Shown here piece after piece: positions 15,231-22,280 of a stretch of 22,665 bases of DNA (its first letter is position 1; each line of letters starts with the position of its first letter). Location of the stretch: the NCBI GenBank assembly GCA_964462125.1, contig CAYWXT010000071.1, forward strand, positions 1 through 22,665. The letters run 5' to 3'. The notes beneath the pieces were generated by a model. It was given only the letters and a program-made list of their open reading frames with translations, was not told the DNA's origin and ran no database searches. This DNA is from JAWLFY01 sp964462125 (GTDB lineage Bacteria; Planctomycetota; Planctomycetia; Pirellulales; Pirellulaceae). Made by a program: the position numbers and the translations under genes.

Positions 15231-16291
15231 CTGGGCAGAACTTCGCCAAAGAACCGCATCCAATTGCCGTGCATGATCAGGGCGATGTCGGCGGTGGAGT
15301 AGCCACGATTCTCCAGCAGCGGGGGGAGTGTGCGTGTCAGATCGGTGTAACGGTTCAGGTCGGTCGGTGTCTGTTCGTTTCCGTAGCCGCCGTCGAGGTC
15401 GGTACCGATGGCGACATGCCTGGCGTTGCCCGCCAGTTGGCAAATCAGGTCGATGTTGTCCACGGCGCGTTCGATCGTCGCTCGCGGCGGGGTCACGCCG
15501 CGGACGTAACCGTGCTGCATCATGATCACGTCAAAGGCCATGCCAATCACGCCGCCGCGCTCGATGACCGCTTGATATTGCTGGTCGCTGAATTGGCGTT
15601 GCCAGTTGGCGATTCGCCGCGAGTTCTGGTGGCTGGCGTGGATCCGTCCCTGGAAATGCTCAAGCACCTGCCAGAAGGCGACATCGGAGAGATGGGTTAC
15701 GTCGACCGTCATGCCGAGTTGCTCGATGTTCTTCAACAATGGGATCGCATCGAGGGCCAAGCCAACCTCGCAGGAGGTCCCGCCGCCGTAGCGATTGGCT
15801 CCGTAGTGTGTCAGGCCGATCGCTCGCAGACCGTGCTGGTAAAATTCGTGCACTGTGTCGGGGGTCAGGACGGGGTCGGCCCCTTCCATCGTCAGGACGA
15901 AACCGAGTGGGGTGTTCGCCGGGGCCTGTTCATACGTCTCGAAGTGTTCGTTGAGTTGCTGGCGGGTCGTCAGCATCCGCATCCATCCGGCCTGTTCCAT
16001 GGCGCGATAGTAAGCCAAATGGGCATGAGCCATCGCGTAACAGGCCTCCGGTGTGATCCAGCCCATCGGGTGATCGATCTCTTTTTCTTGGCGGGCCAGC
16101 AAGGTTGTCAAGCAAACGGCGACGCCGGCCTCGCGGAGTTCGGGAAACGAAAGGGTCCCGTTGCCCCGCCCCTTCTGGGTCATGGCGAGGGCTTGTTCTT
16201 GGGCCCGAATGTCGTCGACCGATTGCCGAAGGTCACGATTCCAATCGACCGCATTGAGCGCCAGATCGAGGTGGGCATCGAACAGCAACAT
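15227..16291 (-). CDS. M19 membrane dipeptidase (renal dipeptidase family)
   Basis: Dinuclear-zinc dipeptidase of 354 residues. The family hydrolyses a broad range of dipeptides, notably with D-residues at the C-terminal position. All metal ligands of human renal dipeptidase have counterparts: His7 and Asp9 (FDAHLD), Glu136 (MEGAD), His200 (DVTHLS), His221 (ASHQNSR) and Asp298 (GTDLDGG). The His-His spacing of 21 is the same as in the human enzyme (198/219). No signal peptide is visible, so despite the family name it is probably cytoplasmic here. The ATG at 16291 starts directly with MLLFDAHLDL and gives a normal family length. It follows the RraA-like gene by 30 bases on the same strand, probably as a two-gene transcript, and converges on the M81 gene with a 4-base overlap of coding ends. 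Confidence 0.95.
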   Translation of the reverse strand: MLLFDAHLDLALNAVDWNRDLRQSVDDIRAQEQALAMTQKGRGNGTLSFPELREAGVAVCLTTLLARQEKEIDHPMGWITPEACYAMAHAHLAYYRAMEQAGWMRMLTTRQQLNEHFETYEQAPANTPLGFVLTMEGADPVLTPDTVHEFYQHGLRAIGLTHYGANRYGGGTSCEVGLALDAIPLLKNIEQLGMTVDVTHLSDVAFWQVLEHFQGRIHASHQNSRRIANWQRQFSDQQYQAVIERGGVIGMAFDVIMMQHGYVRGVTPPRATIERAVDNIDLICQLAGNARHVAIGTDLDGGYGNEQTPTDLNRYTDLTRTLPPLLENRGYSTADIALIMHGNWMRFFGEVLPS

Positions 16292-16321
16292 GGTCAGGGG
16301 ACCTGAATCAAGGAGGGAGAG

Positions 16322-16963
16322 TTAAAGGACGCCAAAGGTTTCGAACGCTTGCGTCGCCGACATGCCACCCCGGATCGCGTCGCGAACCTGGTTCTCCTCA
16401 GCTGCCTTGGCCAGCGCCGCGGTGACCACCGACTCTTCGATCCGCTGGGGGACAATGACGATGCCATCGTGATCGGCGGCGACCAGATCGCCTGGCTCGA
16501 TGCGCACCGAATCCCACTCGATCGGAACGTCGTAATCGATCACCCGTTGGCGGTCGCGGCTGTCGTAAGGAGAGCTCCCGCGGGCGAAGACGGGGAATTT
16601 CATGGCCCGCAACCGCGCCAGGTCGCGAACGGCGCCGTCGACCAGCACCCCAACGCAACCGGCGTTGGTCGCGGCCGCGGTCAGCAGCTCGCCCCAAATC
16701 CCCGATCGCATCGATCCGCCGGCGGCTGCGAGGATCACGTCATCCGGCTGGCAGGAATCGATCGCGGCGAGTTCCAGTCGATAGGGCTCGGGGTCCTCGT
16801 GCGCCATGTCCGCCCACAGGGTCGTTTTGGCTCGCCCCAGTAAGAGAGATTCAGAGACTGTCATCGGCGTCATCGGCAGCCGGGGTGACTGGTGGTCCAA
16901 CCCGTGGGCATCGAGCGCGTCGCACAGCAGCGCAACGGTCAGATGGCGTCTCCATGTATCCAT
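16322..16963 (-). CDS. RraA-like / 4-hydroxy-4-methyl-2-oxoglutarate aldolase family protein
   Basis: A 213-residue member of the RraA/HMG-aldolase fold. Members either inhibit RNase E (true RraA) or act as metal-dependent class II aldolases and oxaloacetate decarboxylases releasing pyruvate. The signature is complete: IWGELLTAAATNAGCVGVLV leading into DGAVRDLARLR, with the family's Arg113-Asp114 pair. PVFARG (124-129) and the ADHDGIVIVPQ strand-turn (163-173) follow. These features, and its place among peptide/amino-acid catabolism genes rather than RNA genes, favour an enzyme over an RNase E inhibitor. It is upstream of and co-directional with the M19 gene (30 bases apart) and divergent from the PLP enzyme. 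The start is the ATG at 16963, with no clear SD. Confidence 0.88.
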   Translation of the reverse strand: MDTWRRHLTVALLCDALDAHGLDHQSPRLPMTPMTVSESLLLGRAKTTLWADMAHEDPEPYRLELAAIDSCQPDDVILAAAGGSMRSGIWGELLTAAATNAGCVGVLVDGAVRDLARLRAMKFPVFARGSSPYDSRDRQRVIDYDVPIEWDSVRIEPGDLVAADHDGIVIVPQRIEESVVTAALAKAAEENQVRDAIRGGMSATQAFETFGVL

Positions 16964-17052
16964 TTGCGGAGCCTAGCACCCGGCCTCGGGGGATGCAATC
17001 GGCGCCGTGACGGGATTGGGATTCGGCTCGTTCCGGTCCGCTCATCCGGGTC

Positions 17053-17080
17053 GCACCGGTGCAGGAAAGCTCCGTATAAT
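17053..17080 (+). promoter_or_regulatory. Candidate promoter with overlapping palindrome upstream of the PLP enzyme
   Basis: A perfect TATAAT lies at 17075-17080, 78 bases before the preferred GTG start. The -35 region has no good TTGACA match. It is occupied instead by the perfect 10-base palindrome GCACCGGTGC (17053-17062), 12 bases upstream of the -10, which could bind a regulator that represses or activates. It lies in the 195-base spacer between divergent genes, the natural place for shared control. Confidence 0.35.
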
Positions 17081-17158
17081 CCGCGGGGCGGTGACGGAGG
17101 ATGGGACGCGCGACGTAACGTTCCGATTCGCGACATGACATTGAGAGAGCAGAGAACC

Positions 17159-18277
17159 GTGACGCAGTGGTATGAGATCAACAACCCCCATCATGTCGCG
17201 TCCCCGACGCTGCTGATTTACCCCGACCGCGTCGCGGAGAACTTGCAGCGCATGATTCAGATGGCGGGTGGCCTCTCGCGGCTTCGCCCGCACGTCAAGA
17301 CGCACAAGCTGCCGCAGATCATCCAGATGAAATTGCGGGCCGGGATCGACAAATTCAAAGTATCAACGATTGCGGAAGCGGAGATGACCGCGATGGCCGG
17401 GGGCCGCGATATCTTGCTCGCCTACCCGTGTGTCGGCCCGAACGCCATGCGGCTGGCGGGCCTGATGGCGGACTTTCCCACGACCCGTTTTTCGACCTTG
17501 GTGGATAACCCGACATCCCTTCGCGAGCTTTCCGAGGTGGCCGTCGCCGCGGGGATCGAGATTCCCCTTTTGGTCGATTTGAACGTCGGGATGGACCGTA
17601 CCGGAATCGAACCGGGGCCAGAGGCCATCGCCCTGTATCAAAGCATGACCGATACGCCGGGGGTGGTGGCGGCCGGACTTCATGTCTACGACGGGCACTT
17701 GCGCGACCCCGACCCAGAGGTCATGGCGACGTTGGTCGGCGAGGTTCGCGGCCGGGTCCGGGGGATGATCCGCGCTCTTTGCGATGCCGGACTCCAGATC
17801 CCCCGACTGGTCGCCGGTGGGACGCCGACCTCGCCGCTGTGGGCGGCCGAGGGGGAGGGCGAGGTCAAGGTCGAGGTGGGACCGGGGACGACGGTGTTGT
17901 GGGACGTTGGACAAGCCAAGGTTTCGCCCAGCCTTGACTACCTCAACGCCGCCGTATTGTTCGCGCGGGTGATCAGCCGTCCGACGGGCGATCGGATCTG
18001 TCTCGACTTGGGGCATAAGGCGGTCGCGGCTGAAATGCCCCAGCCTCGCGTCCATTGGTGCACGCTGGAGGATGCCGAGCCGGTGTTGCAGAGCGAAGAG
18101 CACTTAGTGCTGCAAACCGACCGGGCGGATGACTACCCGGTCGGGACGGTGCTGTACGGGATCCCCCAACACATTTGCCCGACGGTGGCGTTACAGAGTG
18201 AAGTTTGGTGCGTCCGCAACCGGACCGCCCAGGAGCGTTGGCCGGTCATCGGCCGCGCCCGGCGGATCACGATCTGA
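17159..18277 (+). CDS. PLP-dependent D-threonine aldolase / D-serine dehydratase-like enzyme
   Basis: Fold-type III PLP enzyme of about 372 residues with an alanine-racemase N-terminal barrel. RPHVKTHK carries the probable Schiff-base lysine (Lys47). VDLNVGMDRTGI and GLHVYDGHLRD are barrel strands, and the TSPLW / VEVGPGTTVLWD region precedes the C-terminal domain. That domain ends with SEEHLVL and IPQHICPTV. His338-x-Cys340 matches the His-x-Cys zinc site of chicken D-serine dehydratase, where D-threonine aldolases have His-x-Asp. D-serine/D-threonine dehydratase activity (giving pyruvate or 2-oxobutyrate plus ammonia) is therefore at least as likely as aldol cleavage. I prefer the GTG at 17159, preceded by purine-rich AGAGAGCAGAGAA; the ATG at 17135 adds eight residues. 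The gene converges on hemC with 7 bases between stops. Confidence 0.9.
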   Translation: MTQWYEINNPHHVASPTLLIYPDRVAENLQRMIQMAGGLSRLRPHVKTHKLPQIIQMKLRAGIDKFKVSTIAEAEMTAMAGGRDILLAYPCVGPNAMRLAGLMADFPTTRFSTLVDNPTSLRELSEVAVAAGIEIPLLVDLNVGMDRTGIEPGPEAIALYQSMTDTPGVVAAGLHVYDGHLRDPDPEVMATLVGEVRGRVRGMIRALCDAGLQIPRLVAGGTPTSPLWAAEGEGEVKVEVGPGTTVLWDVGQAKVSPSLDYLNAAVLFARVISRPTGDRICLDLGHKAVAAEMPQPRVHWCTLEDAEPVLQSEEHLVLQTDRADDYPVGTVLYGIPQHICPTVALQSEVWCVRNRTAQERWPVIGRARRITI

Positions 18278-18284
18278 GGGGCTC

Positions 18285-19340
18285 TCAGGCCGGTTCGCGG
18301 GATTCTCGGATGAGCTCGACCGCCCCCAACTCGCGCAGCTTTTCGCTGACTTGCCGCCCCAGTTCGGTGGCCGCCGCCACCCAAGGCTCGGACAACTCGA
18401 TCCGCCGACTCGCTTCGACTTGCTGGGAACCGTCATGTGCCAGGACTCGTGCGTCGAGCACCATCGTCGCTCGGTCCTGCTCGATCGTTCCCAGCGCGGC
18501 GATCGGGGCCAGGCAACCGCCGTGCAGGGAGGCGAGGACGATTCGTTCGGCGGTCACGGCGGCTCGGGTGGCGGGGTCATCGAGCAGTCCGACCTTGTCG
18601 GCCGCCTCGAGATCCACACGTCGCACCTCGACCGCCAGGGCCCCTTGTCCGGGCGCCGGGAGCATCACTTCCAACGCCAGGGGAACTTGTGGCACCTCGT
18701 CCAGCTGCAGTCGGCGCAACCCCGCATCGGCCAGCACAATCGCGTCGTAGTCGCCGGCGTTGAGTTTCTCCAAACGCGTTTGCACGTTGCCCCGGATCGG
18801 CAACACATCGAGATCGGGGCGGAGCGAGCGAAGTTGCGCCGCCCGCCGCCGGCTCCCGGTCCCCACGCGGGCACGATGGGAAAGTTCTTGGATCCAATCG
18901 GCGGGGGGCGGCGCGTGCGGGAAGACGAGGCAGTCGCGGACCGATTCGCGTGGGGGGATCGCGGCCAGTTTCAGTCGTGAATCGGTTTCGGTGGGTAAAT
19001 CCTTCAGCGAATGAACAGCGATGTCGGCCTCCCCGGCCAATACCGCCTCCTGGATCCGCTTGGTGAACGCCCCCACTTGGCGAGTCGCTTCGATCGGTCG
19101 CAGGTCAGTGTCCCCGCCGCTGGCCAGGGGGACGATTTCCGTCGAGACGTGGTGGTCGGCCAACCGTGCGGCGACGTGGCGGGCCTGCCACATGGCCAAT
19201 GGGCTGTGGCGCGTCGCGATACGGAGGGCGCGGGGGGTGGCTGAAGTTGGCACGTTGGGGGCTTTGAAATCGGTCAACTCGGTTTCTTTTTTGGAGCACC
19301 GCTGATCGGCGGGTACAGGGTATTGTGTGCATTCGTTCAT
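18285..19340 (-). CDS. hemC: Hydroxymethylbilane synthase (porphobilinogen deaminase)
   Basis: Joins four porphobilinogen units into hydroxymethylbilane in haem/sirohaem biosynthesis, in the cytoplasm. The core starts at ALRIATRHSPLAMWQA (residues 38-53). The catalytic aspartate is Asp114 in HSLKDLP and the substrate-binding arginines are in GTGSRRRAAQL (160-170). GNVQTRLEKL and LPAPGQGALAVE follow. The dipyrromethane cofactor attaches to Cys276 in LHGGCLAP (LEGGC in many homologues). The ATG at 19340 gives 351 residues with about 37 N-terminal residues not expected in the family. A later TTG (19277) or GTG (19253) may be the true start. No other haem gene lies in the window. It is divergent from the kinase-Hsp70 gene. 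Confidence 0.96.
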   Translation of the reverse strand: MNECTQYPVPADQRCSKKETELTDFKAPNVPTSATPRALRIATRHSPLAMWQARHVAARLADHHVSTEIVPLASGGDTDLRPIEATRQVGAFTKRIQEAVLAGEADIAVHSLKDLPTETDSRLKLAAIPPRESVRDCLVFPHAPPPADWIQELSHRARVGTGSRRRAAQLRSLRPDLDVLPIRGNVQTRLEKLNAGDYDAIVLADAGLRRLQLDEVPQVPLALEVMLPAPGQGALAVEVRRVDLEAADKVGLLDDPATRAAVTAERIVLASLHGGCLAPIAALGTIEQDRATMVLDARVLAHDGSQQVEASRRIELSEPWVAAATELGRQVSEKLRELGAVELIRESREPA

Positions 19341-19466
19341 ACTGGAGAATCACGGCCGGTTGTCAAAACAGCGATTGCCTTGCCTAGCGCCGGCTCCGTA
19401 ACCGAACCTATCATAGAGAAGTCTGGAACCGCACCGTAGCCGCGGCACCCGTACGAGTCCCTTGGC

Positions 19467-22106
19467 GTGGCTGAATCGACACGCGATAACCTTCCGATCC
19501 ACGACGAACCGACCCGTTCCTTTGAGGGGACCGACGGGGGCGGGCTTTCCGCCGATGCGCTCGATGAGGTTTGCCACGAGGGGGAGGACACGCTGGGGGA
19601 ATTGCCCCACCGGGTGGGTGAATACGAAATCCAGCGGTTGCTCGGGGCCGGCGGGATGGGGCGTGTATTTCTGGCCGAGCACGTTCGCATGCATCGGATC
19701 GTGGCGCTCAAGATGCTGCCGGCAAAACGGATGGCGGACGCGGTATCGGTGGAGCGTTTTTATGGCGAGGTCCGTGCGGCGTCCCGCTTGCTGCACCCGA
19801 ACATTGTCACGGCGTTCGATGCCGGGGAAGATGCCGGGATTCACTATTTTGCGATGGAGTACGTCGACGGTCGCACGCTCACCGACATCGTTACCGAGGA
19901 CGGGCCGCTGTCGGTCGGCGATGCGGCTTCGGTGATCCGCCAGGCATCCCTCGGCTTGCTGCATGCGCACCGGGCCGGCATCGTCCATCGCGACGTCAAG
20001 CCGGGCAACTTGATGCGAGCTTCCGACGGGACAATCAAAGTTCTCGATTTGGGGCTAGCACGGTTGGGGAACCTGCAAGCGGAGGCGAAGGGCTCTCGCG
20101 GGGCGGTGCGTACGGGGGGAGCACCGGCGGACGGGGGCGCGATCTCGCCGAAGCCCAAGGTCGGCCGCTTGGTCGGGACGCTGCCGTTCATGTCCCCGGA
20201 GCAGTTGGAGGATCCTGAAGCCGCCGACGCCCGAAGTGACATCTACTCCTTGGGGGCGACCCTCTGCTTTTTGCTCACCGGCCGATCCCCCTTTTCCGGC
20301 GAGTTTCTCGACCAGGTTTATGGACATCGCCACGGCGAAATCCCCGACCTGATGCAGCTACGGGAAGACGTCGATCTCCGCTACTCCCACATCTTTTGCC
20401 GGATGATGGCCAAGTCTCCGGGCGAACGTTACGCGTCGCTCGACGAAGTGATCGAGGAGCTGGCCGACTACGCCGAGCACTCCTCGGCTCCTTCCTGGTT
20501 GGCGGAGTTCACTCGCAAACCGACCGGCGGCGAAGCGTCAACGGTTCGCAGCGGGTCGACTCATGGCCGCACCTCGCCGGTGCTGGGACTCGACCTCGGG
20601 ATGTTCTACGGGGCGGCGGCGGAGGCGGGCCCGGGGCGCGAGGTTCACTCGCTGTCAGCCGGCGGCCCCAAGCAACCCTTGTTCCGGATGGCGGTCGCGA
20701 GCGACGGGCAGGAGTTGATGTTCGGAGGCGACGCGATCTCGCTGCGGAGTGATCATCCGCGGCGGGTCGCCCACTGCGTTCCCATGTATTTGGGGCAGCC
20801 GTCGGTGCAGCGGCGGATCGCCGGCCAGGCCTGTCCGCCGGAGGTGTTGTTGGCGTTGATGATGAAACGGATCGTCAAAAACGGCTGGCGGGCCGATGAC
20901 CGTCCCGCCGCGGTGGCGCTGACGGTGCCGGCAAGCTACGACCAGCTGCACCGACGAAGCATGCTGCAAGCCGCCACGATGGCTGGGTTCGAGTCGGTTC
21001 GCCTGGTGGACCGATGTCTCGCCGTGGCGCAGTCCCGGTTATTGGCATCGCAACTGCCGGGAAACGTCGATCCGGCGCTCGGATTCGAGGTCGAAAGCGA
21101 AGAGAGCTTGCTGTTTGTCGGCTTGACCGGCCAAGCGTTGGAGGTGGCGGTGCTTCGCCGCGAAGCGTCGCGGCTGGAACAACTCGCCACCGCCGGGCAC
21201 TGGAACCACGGCACCCTCCTCTGGTTGCAGCGGTTGGTCGACTTGGCGGCGGAGACGTTTAAGCGTGCCGAAGGGTTCGACCCCCGCCAGCACCTGACCT
21301 CCGCGGCGCGGCTTCAGATCTCATGTGAACGGGCGATGAACGCCTTCCTCCTGTTGCCGACGGTCGAGGTCCGGATCCAGCGGCGAGGGCGAACCATCTC
21401 AGTGCCGGTTCGGCGAGAGGTGTGGCTCGCCCGCTGCGGTGACTTGATCGAGCGCCTCCGCGACACGATCGAGTTGGCGTGCAGCTATGCTGGGATCGCG
21501 TCACTGAGTATCGATCGTTGCCTGATCCTCGGGCCGCTGCTGCGAATCCCGGAATTGCAGGCCAAGGTTTTGTCGGGCTTGAACACCAAGGTCGCCCTGG
21601 AGACAGCCGACCGGACCGACAGTGCCAGCGGGGCGGCAGGCTGTCTTGCCGGTGAATTGCCGGGGCGCGGGGAGTGGATGATGCCGCCCCGCAACGTCAG
21701 CAGCCAGTCGATCGGGATCGTCGTTGAGGACACCAAGGGGCGGCGGCGGATCTTGCCGATCATCCCTCGCGGAACGCTGCTGCCAGCCCGTACCAACCGC
21801 CGGCTGAGGATCGGTCCCGACCGCCCGGCGATGACCTTATCCCTGGTCGAATCATCGGGACTGGAGGGGGACGAATGGCACACCCTGGGCCGCCACGAGT
21901 TCGCCTTCGACAACGACGCCCCTGCCCACCCGCCACGGTCCCGGAACATCGGCTTCGAGCTCGACATCAATGGGCTGCTGGTGGTTCGCTCGCAAACACC
22001 GGGAATGCCCGGCAGCAGCAAACTCAAGGCCCTGCCAGAGCCATCGCTTTCGGACGAGGAGGTGGCGTCCTGGGTCCGCTGGTTGGAGGAAGTCTCCCGC
22101 TCGTGA
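19467..22106 (+). CDS. Ser/Thr protein kinase fused to a degenerate Hsp70 (DnaK-like) module
   Basis: An 879-residue cytoplasmic fusion protein with no membrane helix. Residues 53-335 are a complete Hanks-type kinase: glycine loop LLGAGGMGRVF, Lys82, Glu101, HRDVKPGN (174-181), DLG (194-196) and GTLPFMSPEQ (238-246). An insert of about 35 Gly/Ala-rich residues lies before the activation-segment end. Residues 372-850 align with DnaK: LGLDLG, VALTVPASYDQLHRRSMLQA, then RLQISCERAM, and a substrate-binding beta-domain (SQSIGIVVED, IIPRGTLLPARTN, then GFELDINGLLVVRSQTP). DnaK's K70, E171, D194 and T199 correspond to I424, R516, G552 and A557, so ATPase activity is unlikely. The helical lid is reduced to about 20 residues. 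The start codon is GTG with no clear SD; no earlier in-frame start is available. It is divergent from hemC. Confidence 0.93.
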   Translation: MAESTRDNLPIHDEPTRSFEGTDGGGLSADALDEVCHEGEDTLGELPHRVGEYEIQRLLGAGGMGRVFLAEHVRMHRIVALKMLPAKRMADAVSVERFYGEVRAASRLLHPNIVTAFDAGEDAGIHYFAMEYVDGRTLTDIVTEDGPLSVGDAASVIRQASLGLLHAHRAGIVHRDVKPGNLMRASDGTIKVLDLGLARLGNLQAEAKGSRGAVRTGGAPADGGAISPKPKVGRLVGTLPFMSPEQLEDPEAADARSDIYSLGATLCFLLTGRSPFSGEFLDQVYGHRHGEIPDLMQLREDVDLRYSHIFCRMMAKSPGERYASLDEVIEELADYAEHSSAPSWLAEFTRKPTGGEASTVRSGSTHGRTSPVLGLDLGMFYGAAAEAGPGREVHSLSAGGPKQPLFRMAVASDGQELMFGGDAISLRSDHPRRVAHCVPMYLGQPSVQRRIAGQACPPEVLLALMMKRIVKNGWRADDRPAAVALTVPASYDQLHRRSMLQAATMAGFESVRLVDRCLAVAQSRLLASQLPGNVDPALGFEVESEESLLFVGLTGQALEVAVLRREASRLEQLATAGHWNHGTLLWLQRLVDLAAETFKRAEGFDPRQHLTSAARLQISCERAMNAFLLLPTVEVRIQRRGRTISVPVRREVWLARCGDLIERLRDTIELACSYAGIASLSIDRCLILGPLLRIPELQAKVLSGLNTKVALETADRTDSASGAAGCLAGELPGRGEWMMPPRNVSSQSIGIVVEDTKGRRRILPIIPRGTLLPARTNRRLRIGPDRPAMTLSLVESSGLEGDEWHTLGRHEFAFDNDAPAHPPRSRNIGFELDINGLLVVRSQTPGMPGSSKLKALPEPSLSDEEVASWVRWLEEVSRS

Positions 22107-22269
22107 CTCGTTCGTTTTAGGCGCTGGCTGAATACCCCCAACCGACGGCGGTAACCCGATTGCCCTGGCAACGGAACCGCGGGATCTGCTATGGATCGAA
22201 ATCGGGGTCAGCACCCGTTTGGGAACGAGGCGCGATCCAGGGATTCATCGATCCGCACGGTTCGGCCAG

Positions 22270-22274
22270 GGAGG
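22270..22274 (+). promoter_or_regulatory. Strong Shine-Dalgarno sequence for the right-edge GTG gene
   Basis: GGAGG at 22270-22274 is six bases from the GTG at 22281, the best ribosome-binding site in the window. It fixes a start that lacks an ATG. Confidence 0.7.
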
Positions 22275-22280
22275 ACTGTC

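Noticed and set aside
19409..19415. TATCATA between hemC and the kinase gene, considered as a -10 on either strand
   Set aside because: No acceptable -35 lies at 16-19 bases on either strand, so the match is too weak to call.
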